A stretch of 5,510 bases of DNA from Flavobacteriaceae bacterium. Lineage in GTDB: Bacteria > Bacteroidota > Bacteroidia > Flavobacteriales > Flavobacteriaceae. The translations under genes were made by a program, and so were the position numbers. Positions 1 through 5,510 of this stretch are shown one piece after another. The stretch is taken from positions 1 through 5,510 of the forward strand of contig JAENXB010000191.1 of NCBI GenBank assembly GCA_016649785.1. The letters are read 5' to 3'. Every line of letters starts with the position of its first letter. The first letter of the stretch is position 1. The notes below the pieces were generated by a model. The model was not told the origin of the DNA and searched no databases. It saw only the letters and a program-made list of their open reading frames with translations.

Positions 1-23
1 CGTCAGATGTGTATAAGAGACAG
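1..23 (+). other. Residual Nextera/Tn5 sequencing adapter (not genomic)
   Basis: Bases 5-23 read AGATGTGTATAAGAGACAG, the 19-bp Tn5 mosaic end used in Nextera tagmentation. The four bases before it (CGTC) continue the match into the Read 1 adapter. This is untrimmed library adapter fused to the contig end, so the reading frame of the first gene can be trusted only from base 24 onward. It is not evidence for a natural Tn5 insertion: no IS50 sequence accompanies it, and the adapter-specific bases outside the mosaic end are present. Confidence 0.97.
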
Positions 24-146
24 CCTTTGGTTGACAGAGGCTATTCAAATCTCTATATTAACCGCGTAGAGCAGGCTAATCTGGGCACGGATTTCGACTT
101 TTTAAAGGGAATGTCTGGCAGCGACGTGACAAGAGATTCTCATTAG
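24..146 (+). CDS. C-terminal fragment, probable RraA-like family protein (5' end missing)
   Basis: An open frame runs from the adapter junction to a TAG stop at 144-146 and gives 40 residues. The core, YINRVEQANLGTDFDFLKG, followed by a short tail ending in RDSH, resembles the C-terminus of RraA-like proteins. These are often annotated as dimethylmenaquinone methyltransferase or 4-hydroxy-4-methyl-2-oxoglutarate aldolase-like, and from memory their Bacteroidota and Planctomycetes members often end in an HVxQAxxGxDFDFL-type motif. The RraA fold includes class II pyruvate aldolases and oxaloacetate decarboxylases, so a role cleaving or decarboxylating a keto acid in the same pathway as the downstream FAH-family enzyme is plausible. 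The catalytic part is absent, so neither activity nor full length can be judged. The stop lies 50 bp before the next start, which is compatible with one operon. The family call rests on a remembered motif in a short fragment. Confidence 0.6.
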   Translation, partial: PLVDRGYSNLYINRVEQANLGTDFDFLKGMSGSDVTRDSH

Positions 147-196
147 CCAAAAAATAATTGCGGTAATGTCAAAAAGAACCTTCAAAAGAAACTTAA

Positions 197-967
197 ATGG
201 GTAATACATTTCATCAGCAAGTGGCGATTGTCACAGGTGCTGGTCAGGGAATCGGTTATGAAATTTGTTTGGAATTAGTCAAAAATGGGGCATCAGTAAT
301 ATTAAATGATGTCGACGAGGAATTGACAAGTCAAGCTACGGCAAAAATTAATAATCAGTACAAAGGACACTGCTATGGCATTGCAGGGAATGCGGCTGAT
401 CCGGCATTTATTCAGCAGATGGTGGAAAGTGCAGTGAAAAAATTCGGACGCCTCACTATTGCTATTGCTAATGCCGGCATCACAGTTTTTGGTGATTTTT
501 TTACTTATACACCAGAAGATTTACAAAAGGTCACTAATCTGAATCTTGGTGGGAGCTTTTTTTTAGCTCAGGCTGCTTCCCGGCAGATCATTAAGCAAAA
601 AGAGGGAGGCACTATACTTTTTATGTCATCTGTGACTGGTCATCAGGCCCATAAAAATTTGGCTGCTTATGGTATGACGAAAGCTGCTTTGGAGATGCTC
701 GCTAAAAGTTTGGTGGTAGAATTGTCACCACATAAAATAACCGTCAATACAATCGCTCCAGGGGCGACACTTACTGAAAGAACTATGCAGGACACATCCT
801 ATGAAAAAACCTGGTCTTCCATTACACCTTTAGGTCGACCTGCCTATACTTCCGACATTGCCGGAGCAGCCCTGTTCCTGATTTCGGAAAAAGCGAGGCA
901 TATCACCGGACAATCTATTGTCATAGACGGTGGATGGACCTGCATAAGTCCTTCTCCCTATGAATGA
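197..967 (+). CDS. NAD-dependent short-chain dehydrogenase/reductase (classical SDR), first copy
   Basis: This is a complete 256-residue classical SDR, the usual length for the family. The Rossmann nucleotide-binding motif TGAGQGIG is at residues 13-20. Acidic D38 sits at the end of beta strand 2, which favours NAD(H) over NADP(H). The NAG motif is at 92-94 and the structural/catalytic Asn is N116. The catalytic triad residues are S145, Y158 and K162, with the normal Ser-Tyr spacing of 13 and YxxxK. The C-terminal GQSIVIDGG segment is also typical. The enzyme should be a soluble cytoplasmic oxidoreductase of a sugar, sugar acid or other secondary alcohol. Given the neighbouring SDR and FAH-family hydrolase, sugar or sugar-acid oxidation is the likeliest role, but SDR substrate cannot be read from motifs. 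The start is well fixed: an in-frame TAA directly precedes the ATG. The leader is A-rich without a clear Shine-Dalgarno motif, as is common in Bacteroidota. Confidence 0.9.
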   Translation: MGNTFHQQVAIVTGAGQGIGYEICLELVKNGASVILNDVDEELTSQATAKINNQYKGHCYGIAGNAADPAFIQQMVESAVKKFGRLTIAIANAGITVFGDFFTYTPEDLQKVTNLNLGGSFFLAQAASRQIIKQKEGGTILFMSSVTGHQAHKNLAAYGMTKAALEMLAKSLVVELSPHKITVNTIAPGATLTERTMQDTSYEKTWSSITPLGRPAYTSDIAGAALFLISEKARHITGQSIVIDGGWTCISPSPYE

Positions 968-1073
968 TGTACATTTTTGATTATTTTTTCATAAGGAACT
1001 TCGGCTATGGATATAGCTGCGTACAATGGAAAATGCTTTTAAATATAGAAAACTAAAAAAGAAAGATTAATTT

Positions 1074-1850
1074 ATGTCAATATTCAGCCTTAAAGGAAAA
1101 ACAGCGATAATAACAGGAGGAGCCAGTGGTATTGGCAAAGCCATTGCGCAGAAGTTCGCCACACAGGGTGCAAATGTCCATATTCTAGAATTGAATAAAG
1201 AAGAGGGGAACGAAGTTGTGGCTAAAATTAATAAAGATGGTGGTAAAGCCAAATCTTACGAATGTGATGTTTCTCGGCAGGAACAGGTTAGAGATGTGGT
1301 TATGCAAATATCAAAAGGAAAAACTATAGACATTCTCATAAACAATGCCGGCATTGCTCATGTAGGAAACGTCGAAAACACGACTCAAGAAGATTTGGAT
1401 CGCATTTATCAGGTTAATATTAAAGGAGTCTATAATTGTGTGCTTGCTGTTATTCCTTTTATGAAAAAAGATGGGGGCTGTATAATTAATATGGCAAGTA
1501 TCGCTTCGGTGATTGGTCTCGCTGATCGGTTTGCATATTCCATGTCCAAAGGAGCAGCATTGACTATGACATATTCCATAGCAAAAGATTATCTGGAATA
1601 CGGAATTCGATGTAATAGTATCTCGCCTGCTCGTATTCACACCCCTTTTGTAGACGGCTTTATAGCAAAAAATTATCCAGGGAAGGAAGCAGAGATGTTT
1701 GATAAACTCTCAAAAAGTCAGCCTATTGGTCGAATGGGGACGCCGGAAGAAGTAGCTTACCTGGCTGTATATCTATGTTCGGATGAAGCGTCTTTTATCA
1801 CAGGAACTAATTTCCCAATTGATGGGGGTTCTATTAAATTGAACGGATAA
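1074..1850 (+). CDS. NAD-dependent short-chain dehydrogenase/reductase, second copy; candidate 2-keto-3-deoxy sugar-acid dehydrogenase
   Basis: This is a complete 258-residue classical SDR, clearly diverged from the one upstream. TGGASGIG is at residues 14-21. E39 ends beta strand 2 in place of Asp, again suggesting NAD. CDV (64-66) is the adenine-contacting segment, NNAG is at 90-93 and N115 is the conserved Asn. S142, Y155 and K159 form the active site. The C-terminus carries GRMGTPEEVAYLAVYLCSDE and a GTNFPIDGG-type ending. Because the next gene, only 25 bp downstream, encodes an FAH-family hydrolase of the type that cleaves 2,4-diketo-3-deoxy sugar acids, I infer that this SDR may oxidise the C4 hydroxyl of a 2-keto-3-deoxy acid such as 2-keto-3-deoxy-L-fuconate or -rhamnonate. 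A sugar dehydrogenase role is the alternative. The start is fixed by an in-frame TAA two codons upstream. The 106-bp gap to the preceding gene holds no feature I can name. Confidence 0.9.
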   Translation: MSIFSLKGKTAIITGGASGIGKAIAQKFATQGANVHILELNKEEGNEVVAKINKDGGKAKSYECDVSRQEQVRDVVMQISKGKTIDILINNAGIAHVGNVENTTQEDLDRIYQVNIKGVYNCVLAVIPFMKKDGGCIINMASIASVIGLADRFAYSMSKGAALTMTYSIAKDYLEYGIRCNSISPARIHTPFVDGFIAKNYPGKEAEMFDKLSKSQPIGRMGTPEEVAYLAVYLCSDEASFITGTNFPIDGGSIKLNG

Positions 1851-1875
1851 AACATAATTTATAAATTTACTTAAG

Positions 1876-2736
1876 ATGAAACTTATCAGATTTGGTCAGG
1901 CAGGAAAAGAAAAACCTGGTATTCAATTAGAAGACGAAAAAAGAATAGATGTCTCGGGTTTTGGTTCTGATTACACCGAAGAATTTTTTGAGAATCAGGG
2001 GATAGAAAAGCTTAGTTCATGGCTTGAAATCAATCAGGAGGAGTGTCCCGAAATTAGGGGTAATGTACGTTTAGGTCCGCCTGTGCTGCGTCCTTCGAAA
2101 TTAGTATGTATTGGTTTGAATTATGCGAAACATGCCGAAGAAAGTGGAATGGATGTGCCGGGAGAACCGGTTCTTTTCTTCAAGGCAACAAGTGCTATCG
2201 TTGGGCCTAATGACGATTTGATAATCCCGAAAGGAAGTAAAAAAACCGATTGGGAAGTAGAACTTGGGGTAGTCATTGGAAAAAAAGCAAGTTATGTAAA
2301 AGAATCTGATGCTATGGATTATGTTGCTGGATATGTCCTTCACAATGATTATAGCGAGCGTAGCTTTCAGCTAGAACGTGGAGGGCAGTGGGTAAAAGGA
2401 AAAAGTTGTGATACCTTTGCTCCTCTTGGACCATTTCTGGTTACCAAGGATGAAATCCCCAATCCACACAATCTGGACTTATGGTTAAAGCTGAACGGAG
2501 AAGTAAAACAGCAAAGTAACACCTCAGATTTTGTTTTTGATATCCCTCAGGTAATTAGTTATGTTAGTCAGTTTATGAGCCTTTTGCCAGGTGATATTAT
2601 TTCTACCGGAACCCCTTCTGGTGTTGGAATGGGGCTCTCCCCACAACGCTTTTTAAAACCCGGTGATGTTGTTGAACTCGGTATAGAAGGTCTTGGTATT
2701 TCAAAGCAGAAAGTTAAGGAATATTCTGGGCAGTAA
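1876..2736 (+). CDS. Fumarylacetoacetate hydrolase-family protein, probable 2,4-diketo-3-deoxy sugar-acid hydrolase
   Basis: This is a complete 286-residue protein of the FAH (fumarylacetoacetase C-terminal domain) superfamily. It has a small N-terminal domain (about residues 1-70), then the mixed-beta-roll catalytic domain. Visible family features are IGLNYAKHAEE (79-89, with probable catalytic H86), FFKATSA (101-107), the metal-ligand segment DWEVELG with E127 and E129, a third metal ligand D158 in HNDYS, the KGKSCDTFAPLGP stretch (174-186), and the GTPSGVGMG loop (245-253). These enzymes bind Mg2+ or Mn2+ and break C-C bonds in, or tautomerise, acylpyruvate-type compounds. The pattern is typical of proteins annotated as 2,4-diketo-3-deoxy-L-fuconate or -L-rhamnonate hydrolase, often misnamed ureidoglycolate lyase. 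These yield pyruvate and lactate. The two SDR genes just upstream support that reading. An acylpyruvase or oxaloacetate tautomerase remains possible. It follows the second SDR gene by 25 bp and is probably co-transcribed. An in-frame TAA at 1855-1857 limits the start. Confidence 0.9.
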   Translation: MKLIRFGQAGKEKPGIQLEDEKRIDVSGFGSDYTEEFFENQGIEKLSSWLEINQEECPEIRGNVRLGPPVLRPSKLVCIGLNYAKHAEESGMDVPGEPVLFFKATSAIVGPNDDLIIPKGSKKTDWEVELGVVIGKKASYVKESDAMDYVAGYVLHNDYSERSFQLERGGQWVKGKSCDTFAPLGPFLVTKDEIPNPHNLDLWLKLNGEVKQQSNTSDFVFDIPQVISYVSQFMSLLPGDIISTGTPSGVGMGLSPQRFLKPGDVVELGIEGLGISKQKVKEYSGQ

Positions 2737-2928
2737 GTTAGAATATGTTCAAGCCACGATTTACAATTTCATTCTAAATAAAATGGATCCGCTCAGGATA
2801 AATTATTTTTCTTGCTATTAAATACTCAATTTAGAAGAACTAGATGAGATTTATGTTATCGCGTCGTAAAGTCGTAGGTAAGACAAAAAAGAAATAAACA
2901 ATTTAAAACTTAACCAAAATAATTTTCT
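2737..2928 (+). other. 192-bp intergenic region separating two gene blocks
   Basis: This is the largest gap between complete genes in the window and the likeliest place for a separate promoter for the Gfo/Idh-TIM-barrel pair. I found no convincing Bacteroidota promoter (TTTG and TAnnTTTG about 19 bp apart) and no GC-rich terminator. Two small structures are visible. One is a 7-bp inverted repeat, TTAGAAT at 2738-2744 with ATTCTAA at 2771-2777. The other is a direct repeat of GTCGTA at 2863-2868 and 2871-2876, spaced 8 bp, 53 bp before the next start. Neither is strong enough to name as an operator. Confidence 0.4.
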
Positions 2929-4068
2929 ATGACTTCAAAAATAAAATTAGGTATTCTTGGTGGTGGTGGGGATTCCCTCATTGGGGTCCTACATCGGGTC
3001 GCTTCATCAATGTTCGACCGTTATGAATTAATAGGCGGGGTTTTTAATCCAGAACTGGCCGAAAGCAAAAAATTTGCTAAAGAAGTAGGATTAAGGACAG
3101 ATAGGATCTATAAGGACGTGGATTCCCTGATTGATGCAGAAAAAAAACTTCCAGAAGAGGAAAGAATGCAGGTGATTTCTGTATTGACGCCAAACTTTCT
3201 TCATTTTCCTATGGCAAAACAACTCTTGGAAAACGGCTTTAATGTAATTTGTGAAAAGCCACTTACTACTACGTATGAGGAGGCAAAAATATTGGAAAAA
3301 TCCTTACAACAATCTAATACAATTTTTGCCGTAACCTATACTTACACGGGATATCCAATGGTAAGACAAATGAGGGAAATGATTACTGCTGGGGAAATAG
3401 GAAAAATTCAAAAAGTTGATGTGCAATATTATCAAGGCTGGATTAACTCGGTTATTCATGATAAAGCCAAACGCTCCACTGTTTGGCGCCTGGACCCAAA
3501 ACGAGCAGGAATAAGTAGTTGTGTTGGAGACATTGGGACACATGCCTTTAATATGATTGAATTTGTAAGTGGACTTGAGGTAAAAGAAATCTTGGCCGAC
3601 CTTAATTATCTATATAAGGATAACAAGCTGGATATAGATGGTACTATTTTATTGAGGTTTTCAGACTATGTAAAAGGGATTATCCGTTCCAGCCAAATTG
3701 CTACCGGTGAAGAAAATAATTTAACTGTTAGTATTTACGGTGAAAAAGGAGGCCTTAAATGGGAGCAGGAAAATCCAAATTGCCTTTATCTTTTAGAAGA
3801 TGGTCATCCAATAAGGGTATTGAAGCCAGGACACATATATAATAGCAAACTTTCTCTTGACGGAACAAAACTACCTCCAGGACATCCCGAGGGTATTTTT
3901 GATTCAATGGGAAATATTTACAAAGGAGTGGCAAAAGCCATTAAAAAAGAAGATTACAATCCAGCTGAATTTCCAACCATAAGAGATGGTGTAAGAGGAA
4001 TGGATTTCATTGAAAAAACAGTGGAATCACATAAAAACGGAAATGTCTGGGTGAAACTTGATCAATAA
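2929..4068 (+). CDS. Gfo/Idh/MocA-family NAD(P)-dependent sugar or cyclitol oxidoreductase
   Basis: This is a complete 379-residue member of the Gfo/Idh/MocA family. The N-terminal Rossmann domain (about residues 4-130) begins with GILGGGGDSLIG (8-19). It contains TPN at 87-89 and the family hallmark EKP at 109-111, with K110 as the conserved catalytic-site lysine. The C-terminal alpha/beta domain carries GDIGTHAFNMIEF (200-212), in which D201 and H205 match the usual Asp/His pair of the active site. No signal peptide is seen, so it should be cytoplasmic. Members oxidise or reduce a ring hydroxyl of sugars, inositols or sugar derivatives with NAD(P), and the precise substrate is not visible. 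The gene lies 30 bp before a xylose-isomerase-like TIM-barrel gene, a pairing common in inositol and keto-sugar catabolism. Its start is fixed by an in-frame TAA two codons upstream (2920-2922). The 192-bp gap before it suggests it could begin a second transcription unit. Confidence 0.92.
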   Translation: MTSKIKLGILGGGGDSLIGVLHRVASSMFDRYELIGGVFNPELAESKKFAKEVGLRTDRIYKDVDSLIDAEKKLPEEERMQVISVLTPNFLHFPMAKQLLENGFNVICEKPLTTTYEEAKILEKSLQQSNTIFAVTYTYTGYPMVRQMREMITAGEIGKIQKVDVQYYQGWINSVIHDKAKRSTVWRLDPKRAGISSCVGDIGTHAFNMIEFVSGLEVKEILADLNYLYKDNKLDIDGTILLRFSDYVKGIIRSSQIATGEENNLTVSIYGEKGGLKWEQENPNCLYLLEDGHPIRVLKPGHIYNSKLSLDGTKLPPGHPEGIFDSMGNIYKGVAKAIKKEDYNPAEFPTIRDGVRGMDFIEKTVESHKNGNVWVKLDQ

Positions 4069-4098
4069 TAAAACTTTAACCAGTAAAAATATAATGAA

Positions 4099-5154
4099 AT
4101 GAAAACTATAAAAGGACCTGCGGTTTTTCTAGCGCAGTTTATGGATAATAAAGCTCCTTTCAATTCCCTTGATGGCTTATGTAAATGGGCTGCAGATTTA
4201 GGGTACAAAGGAATTCAAATACCAACCTGGGAAAGTGCCTTAATAGATCTTTCAAAAGCAGGTGAAAGCAAAACTTATTGCGATGAGCTAAAAGGGAAAG
4301 TACAGTCTTACGGATTGGAAATTACAGAACTTTCATCCCATCTCCAGGGGCAATTGGTAGCGGTTCATCCTGCTTATGATATAATGTTTGATAATTTTGC
4401 TCCAGACGATTATAAAAATAACCCAAAGAAAAGAACAGAATGGGCAGTGGAACAGCTGAAAAGTGCTGCCAAAGCAAGCCGCAATTTAGGGCTGGATGTT
4501 CACGGCACCTTCAGTGGCTCCCTTCTCTGGCATACATCCCATCCTTGGCCACAAAGGCCACCGGGTCTCGTGGAATTGGGATTTGAAGAACTTGCCAATC
4601 GTTGGTTACCTATTCTTAATGTTTTTGACGAACAGGGAGTAGACGTTTGTTACGAAGTACATCCTGGCGAAGATTTGCATGACGGGGTAACATTTGAACG
4701 TTTTCTGAAAGCGACAAATAACCATAAAAGGGTAAATATTTTATACGATCCAAGCCACTTTGTTTTACAACAACTGGATTATCTTAAATATATTGATTAT
4801 TACCACGACTACATAAAAATGTTCCATGTTAAAGATGCTGAATTCAATGCTACCGGAAAAAAAGGAACATTTGGAGGATATGAAGATTGGATAAACAGGG
4901 CCGGCCGTTATCGCAGTCTTGGTGATGGACAGGTCGATTTCAAAACTATTTTTTCAAAATTGACCCAGTACGATTGTGATGTGTGGGCGGTATTGGAATG
5001 GGAATGCTGTATAAAGTCCCCAGAACAAGGTGCCAAGGAAGGGGCTCCATTTATTCAAAGCCATATAATTGAGGCAACAGAAAGAAAATTTGATGATTTT
5101 GCCGGTACTGAAATTGATAAGGATAGATTAGAGCGAATTTTGGGAATCAATTAA
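4099..5154 (+). CDS. Sugar phosphate isomerase/epimerase-like TIM-barrel protein (AP endonuclease 2 / xylose-isomerase-like family)
   Basis: This is a complete 351-residue xylose-isomerase-like TIM barrel, somewhat longer than the roughly 280-300 residues of simple family members. The probable divalent-metal site is visible: E186 in YEVHPGE, D217 with H220 in LYDPSH, H243 in MFHVKDAE, and E300 in LEWE. The DxxH motif and the 26-residue D217-H243 spacing match those of D-tagatose 3-epimerase as I recall them. The conserved SLGDGQVDF segment (273-281) lies between. An insertion between H243 and E300 (about residues 249-275) includes the KKGTFGGYEDW stretch. Expected chemistry is metal-dependent isomerisation, epimerisation or dehydration of a keto-sugar or cyclitol, probably acting on the product of the Gfo/Idh enzyme encoded 30 bp upstream. 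The substrate is unknown. The start overlaps a two-codon decoy ORF (ATG at 4094), discussed in the findings. Confidence 0.9.
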   Translation: MKTIKGPAVFLAQFMDNKAPFNSLDGLCKWAADLGYKGIQIPTWESALIDLSKAGESKTYCDELKGKVQSYGLEITELSSHLQGQLVAVHPAYDIMFDNFAPDDYKNNPKKRTEWAVEQLKSAAKASRNLGLDVHGTFSGSLLWHTSHPWPQRPPGLVELGFEELANRWLPILNVFDEQGVDVCYEVHPGEDLHDGVTFERFLKATNNHKRVNILYDPSHFVLQQLDYLKYIDYYHDYIKMFHVKDAEFNATGKKGTFGGYEDWINRAGRYRSLGDGQVDFKTIFSKLTQYDCDVWAVLEWECCIKSPEQGAKEGAPFIQSHIIEATERKFDDFAGTEIDKDRLERILGIN

Positions 5155-5197
5155 ATCATCTAAAATCACTACCATCCGAAAGTTAGAAAATAAAAAT

Positions 5198-5256
5198 GTC
5201 TGAGAATCCCTTATTTTTGTTTTGAGAAAAAAAATAATCAATGGGACTCTTCAGAC
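5198..5256. terminator. Long imperfect hairpin after the operon, candidate terminator or element end
   Basis: GTCTGAGAATCCC at 5198-5210 is nearly complementary to GGGACTCTTCAGAC at 5243-5256, with one bulge and a mismatch. Inside it, TTATTTTT (5211-5218) can pair with AAAAATAA (5230-5237), leaving a short loop and a five-base bulge. It begins 43 bp after the stop of the TIM-barrel gene, where a terminator would be expected. However, no T-run follows it on the + strand. The U-rich tail occurs on the minus side (5191-5197 reads ATTTTTA in reverse). It could therefore act mainly on minus-strand transcription, or be part of the IS66-like element's end. Confidence 0.45.
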
Positions 5257-5382
5257 GCATCAAAAATAACAAAAACCAGTACTTCGCCAAATTGTATCCT
5301 CCCCACCAACCCCATCTTTTATTAATCCCATAGAATCCTGAAATTTGTTTTTAAAATCAAAAATATGGATTAACAGGCACAA

Positions 5383-5510
5383 ATGTATTCACTTGTTCGG
5401 GAATGGAAGGAATCGGGATTGACTAAAGGAAAATTTATAAGCCAGAAATCGGTGAGTTATCACCGATTTAATTATTGGTTAAAGAAATACAATAAGCACC
5501 ATAGCTCAGA
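5383..5510 (+). CDS. N-terminal fragment of a probable IS66-family accessory protein (TnpA-like), cut by the window end
   Basis: An ATG at 5383 opens a frame that stays open to the last base, giving 42 codons. An in-frame TAA at 5371-5373 limits upstream extension. The protein begins MYSLVREWKESGLTKGKF and contains HRFNYWLKKY, matching the pattern of the small accessory orf that opens IS66-family elements in Bacteroidota: a W/Y-rich helix-turn-helix-like segment of the form 'shhrFnYWlkKY' after a 'W..SGls...F' helix. In IS66 elements this small orf precedes tnpB and the large DDE transposase tnpC, which would lie beyond the window. The call rests on motif memory in a short fragment. A stand-alone helix-turn-helix protein is the alternative. 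Confidence 0.62.
   Translation, partial: MYSLVREWKESGLTKGKFISQKSVSYHRFNYWLKKYNKHHSS
5383..5510 (+). mobile_element. Partial IS66-like insertion sequence, left part only
   Basis: The element is inferred from the TnpA-like accessory orf. Its left inverted repeat should lie somewhere in 5155-5382, but I cannot place it without a right end or a second copy to compare, so only the coding part is marked. The contig stopping inside it fits a multi-copy repeat that broke the assembly. The 126 bases between the hairpin (ending 5256) and the ATG contain no other gene. They include only an AT-rich imperfect palindrome, with AATCC at 5334-5338 facing GGATT at 5367-5371. Confidence 0.5.

Noticed and set aside
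5..23. Natural Tn5/IS50 end
   Set aside because: The flanking bases match the commercial adapter rather than IS50, and the match is at the exact contig end, so it is a library artefact.
1067..1252. Minus-strand open frame over the start of the second SDR gene
   Set aside because: It is a shadow of the strongly supported SDR reading frame, with no recognisable family pattern and no leader of its own.
1311..1640. 109-residue minus-strand open frame inside the second SDR gene
   Set aside because: It lies fully within the SDR coding region, opposite its catalytic motifs. The Cys/His/Ser-rich composition is what reading a Bacteroidota gene backward gives, and no domain is visible.
2101..2343. 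Minus-strand open frame inside the FAH-family gene
   Set aside because: It sits opposite the metal-ligand segment of a clear FAH-family protein, with no motif or leader of its own.
2738..2777. Inverted repeat TTAGAAT / ATTCTAA after the FAH-family gene as a terminator
   Set aside because: The stem is only 7 bp, almost all A/T, with a 26-base loop and no T-run after it, which is too weak for an intrinsic terminator.
2812..2848. Possible Bacteroidota promoter (TTG at 2812-2814 with a TA-start element near 2832 or 2841)
   Set aside because: Neither candidate -7 box matches TAnnTTTG beyond the first two bases, and the second also has the wrong spacing.
3304..3543. Minus-strand open frame inside the Gfo/Idh gene
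   Set aside because: It is opposite a conserved part of the Gfo/Idh protein and shows no independent coding evidence.

Overview
This looks like a short contig from a Bacteroidota bacterium, most likely a flavobacterium-like or related free-living polysaccharide or sugar degrader. The evidence is AT-rich DNA, A/T-rich gene leaders with no convincing Shine-Dalgarno motifs, and the family character of the proteins. The assignment is inference, because no ribosomal or other taxonomic marker is present. The first 23 bases are not genomic. They match the 3' part of the Nextera Read 1 adapter, including the 19-bp Tn5 mosaic end, so biological sequence begins at about base 24.

All genes are on the + strand. 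Bases 24-146 hold the last 40 codons of a gene that resembles the C-terminus of RraA-like (aldolase/decarboxylase fold) proteins. Next come two different short-chain dehydrogenases (197-967 and 1074-1850) and a fumarylacetoacetate hydrolase (FAH)-family enzyme (1876-2736). A 192-bp gap follows, then a Gfo/Idh/MocA-family oxidoreductase (2929-4068) and a xylose-isomerase-like TIM-barrel protein (4099-5154). The 228 bases after that contain a long imperfect hairpin (5198-5256). The window ends inside a small gene (5383 to the end) that looks like the accessory orf of an IS66-type insertion sequence.

The first block (RraA-like, SDR, SDR, FAH) suits a non-phosphorylative deoxy-sugar acid pathway. 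In such a pathway NAD-dependent SDRs oxidise the sugar and/or the 2-keto-3-deoxy acid, and an FAH-family hydrolase cleaves the 2,4-diketo-3-deoxy acid to pyruvate and a short hydroxy acid, as known for L-fucose and L-rhamnose. The second block (Gfo/Idh plus TIM barrel, 30 bp apart) looks like a two-enzyme sugar or cyclitol oxidation/isomerisation module. Whether the two blocks act on one substrate cannot be read from the sequence. No transporter, SusC/SusD pair, glycoside hydrolase or regulator falls inside the window.

I see no defence system, CRISPR array, tRNA, rRNA or clearly novel system here. The window reads as a fairly ordinary catabolic operon bordered by a mobile element, and both ends are artificial or assembly breaks.
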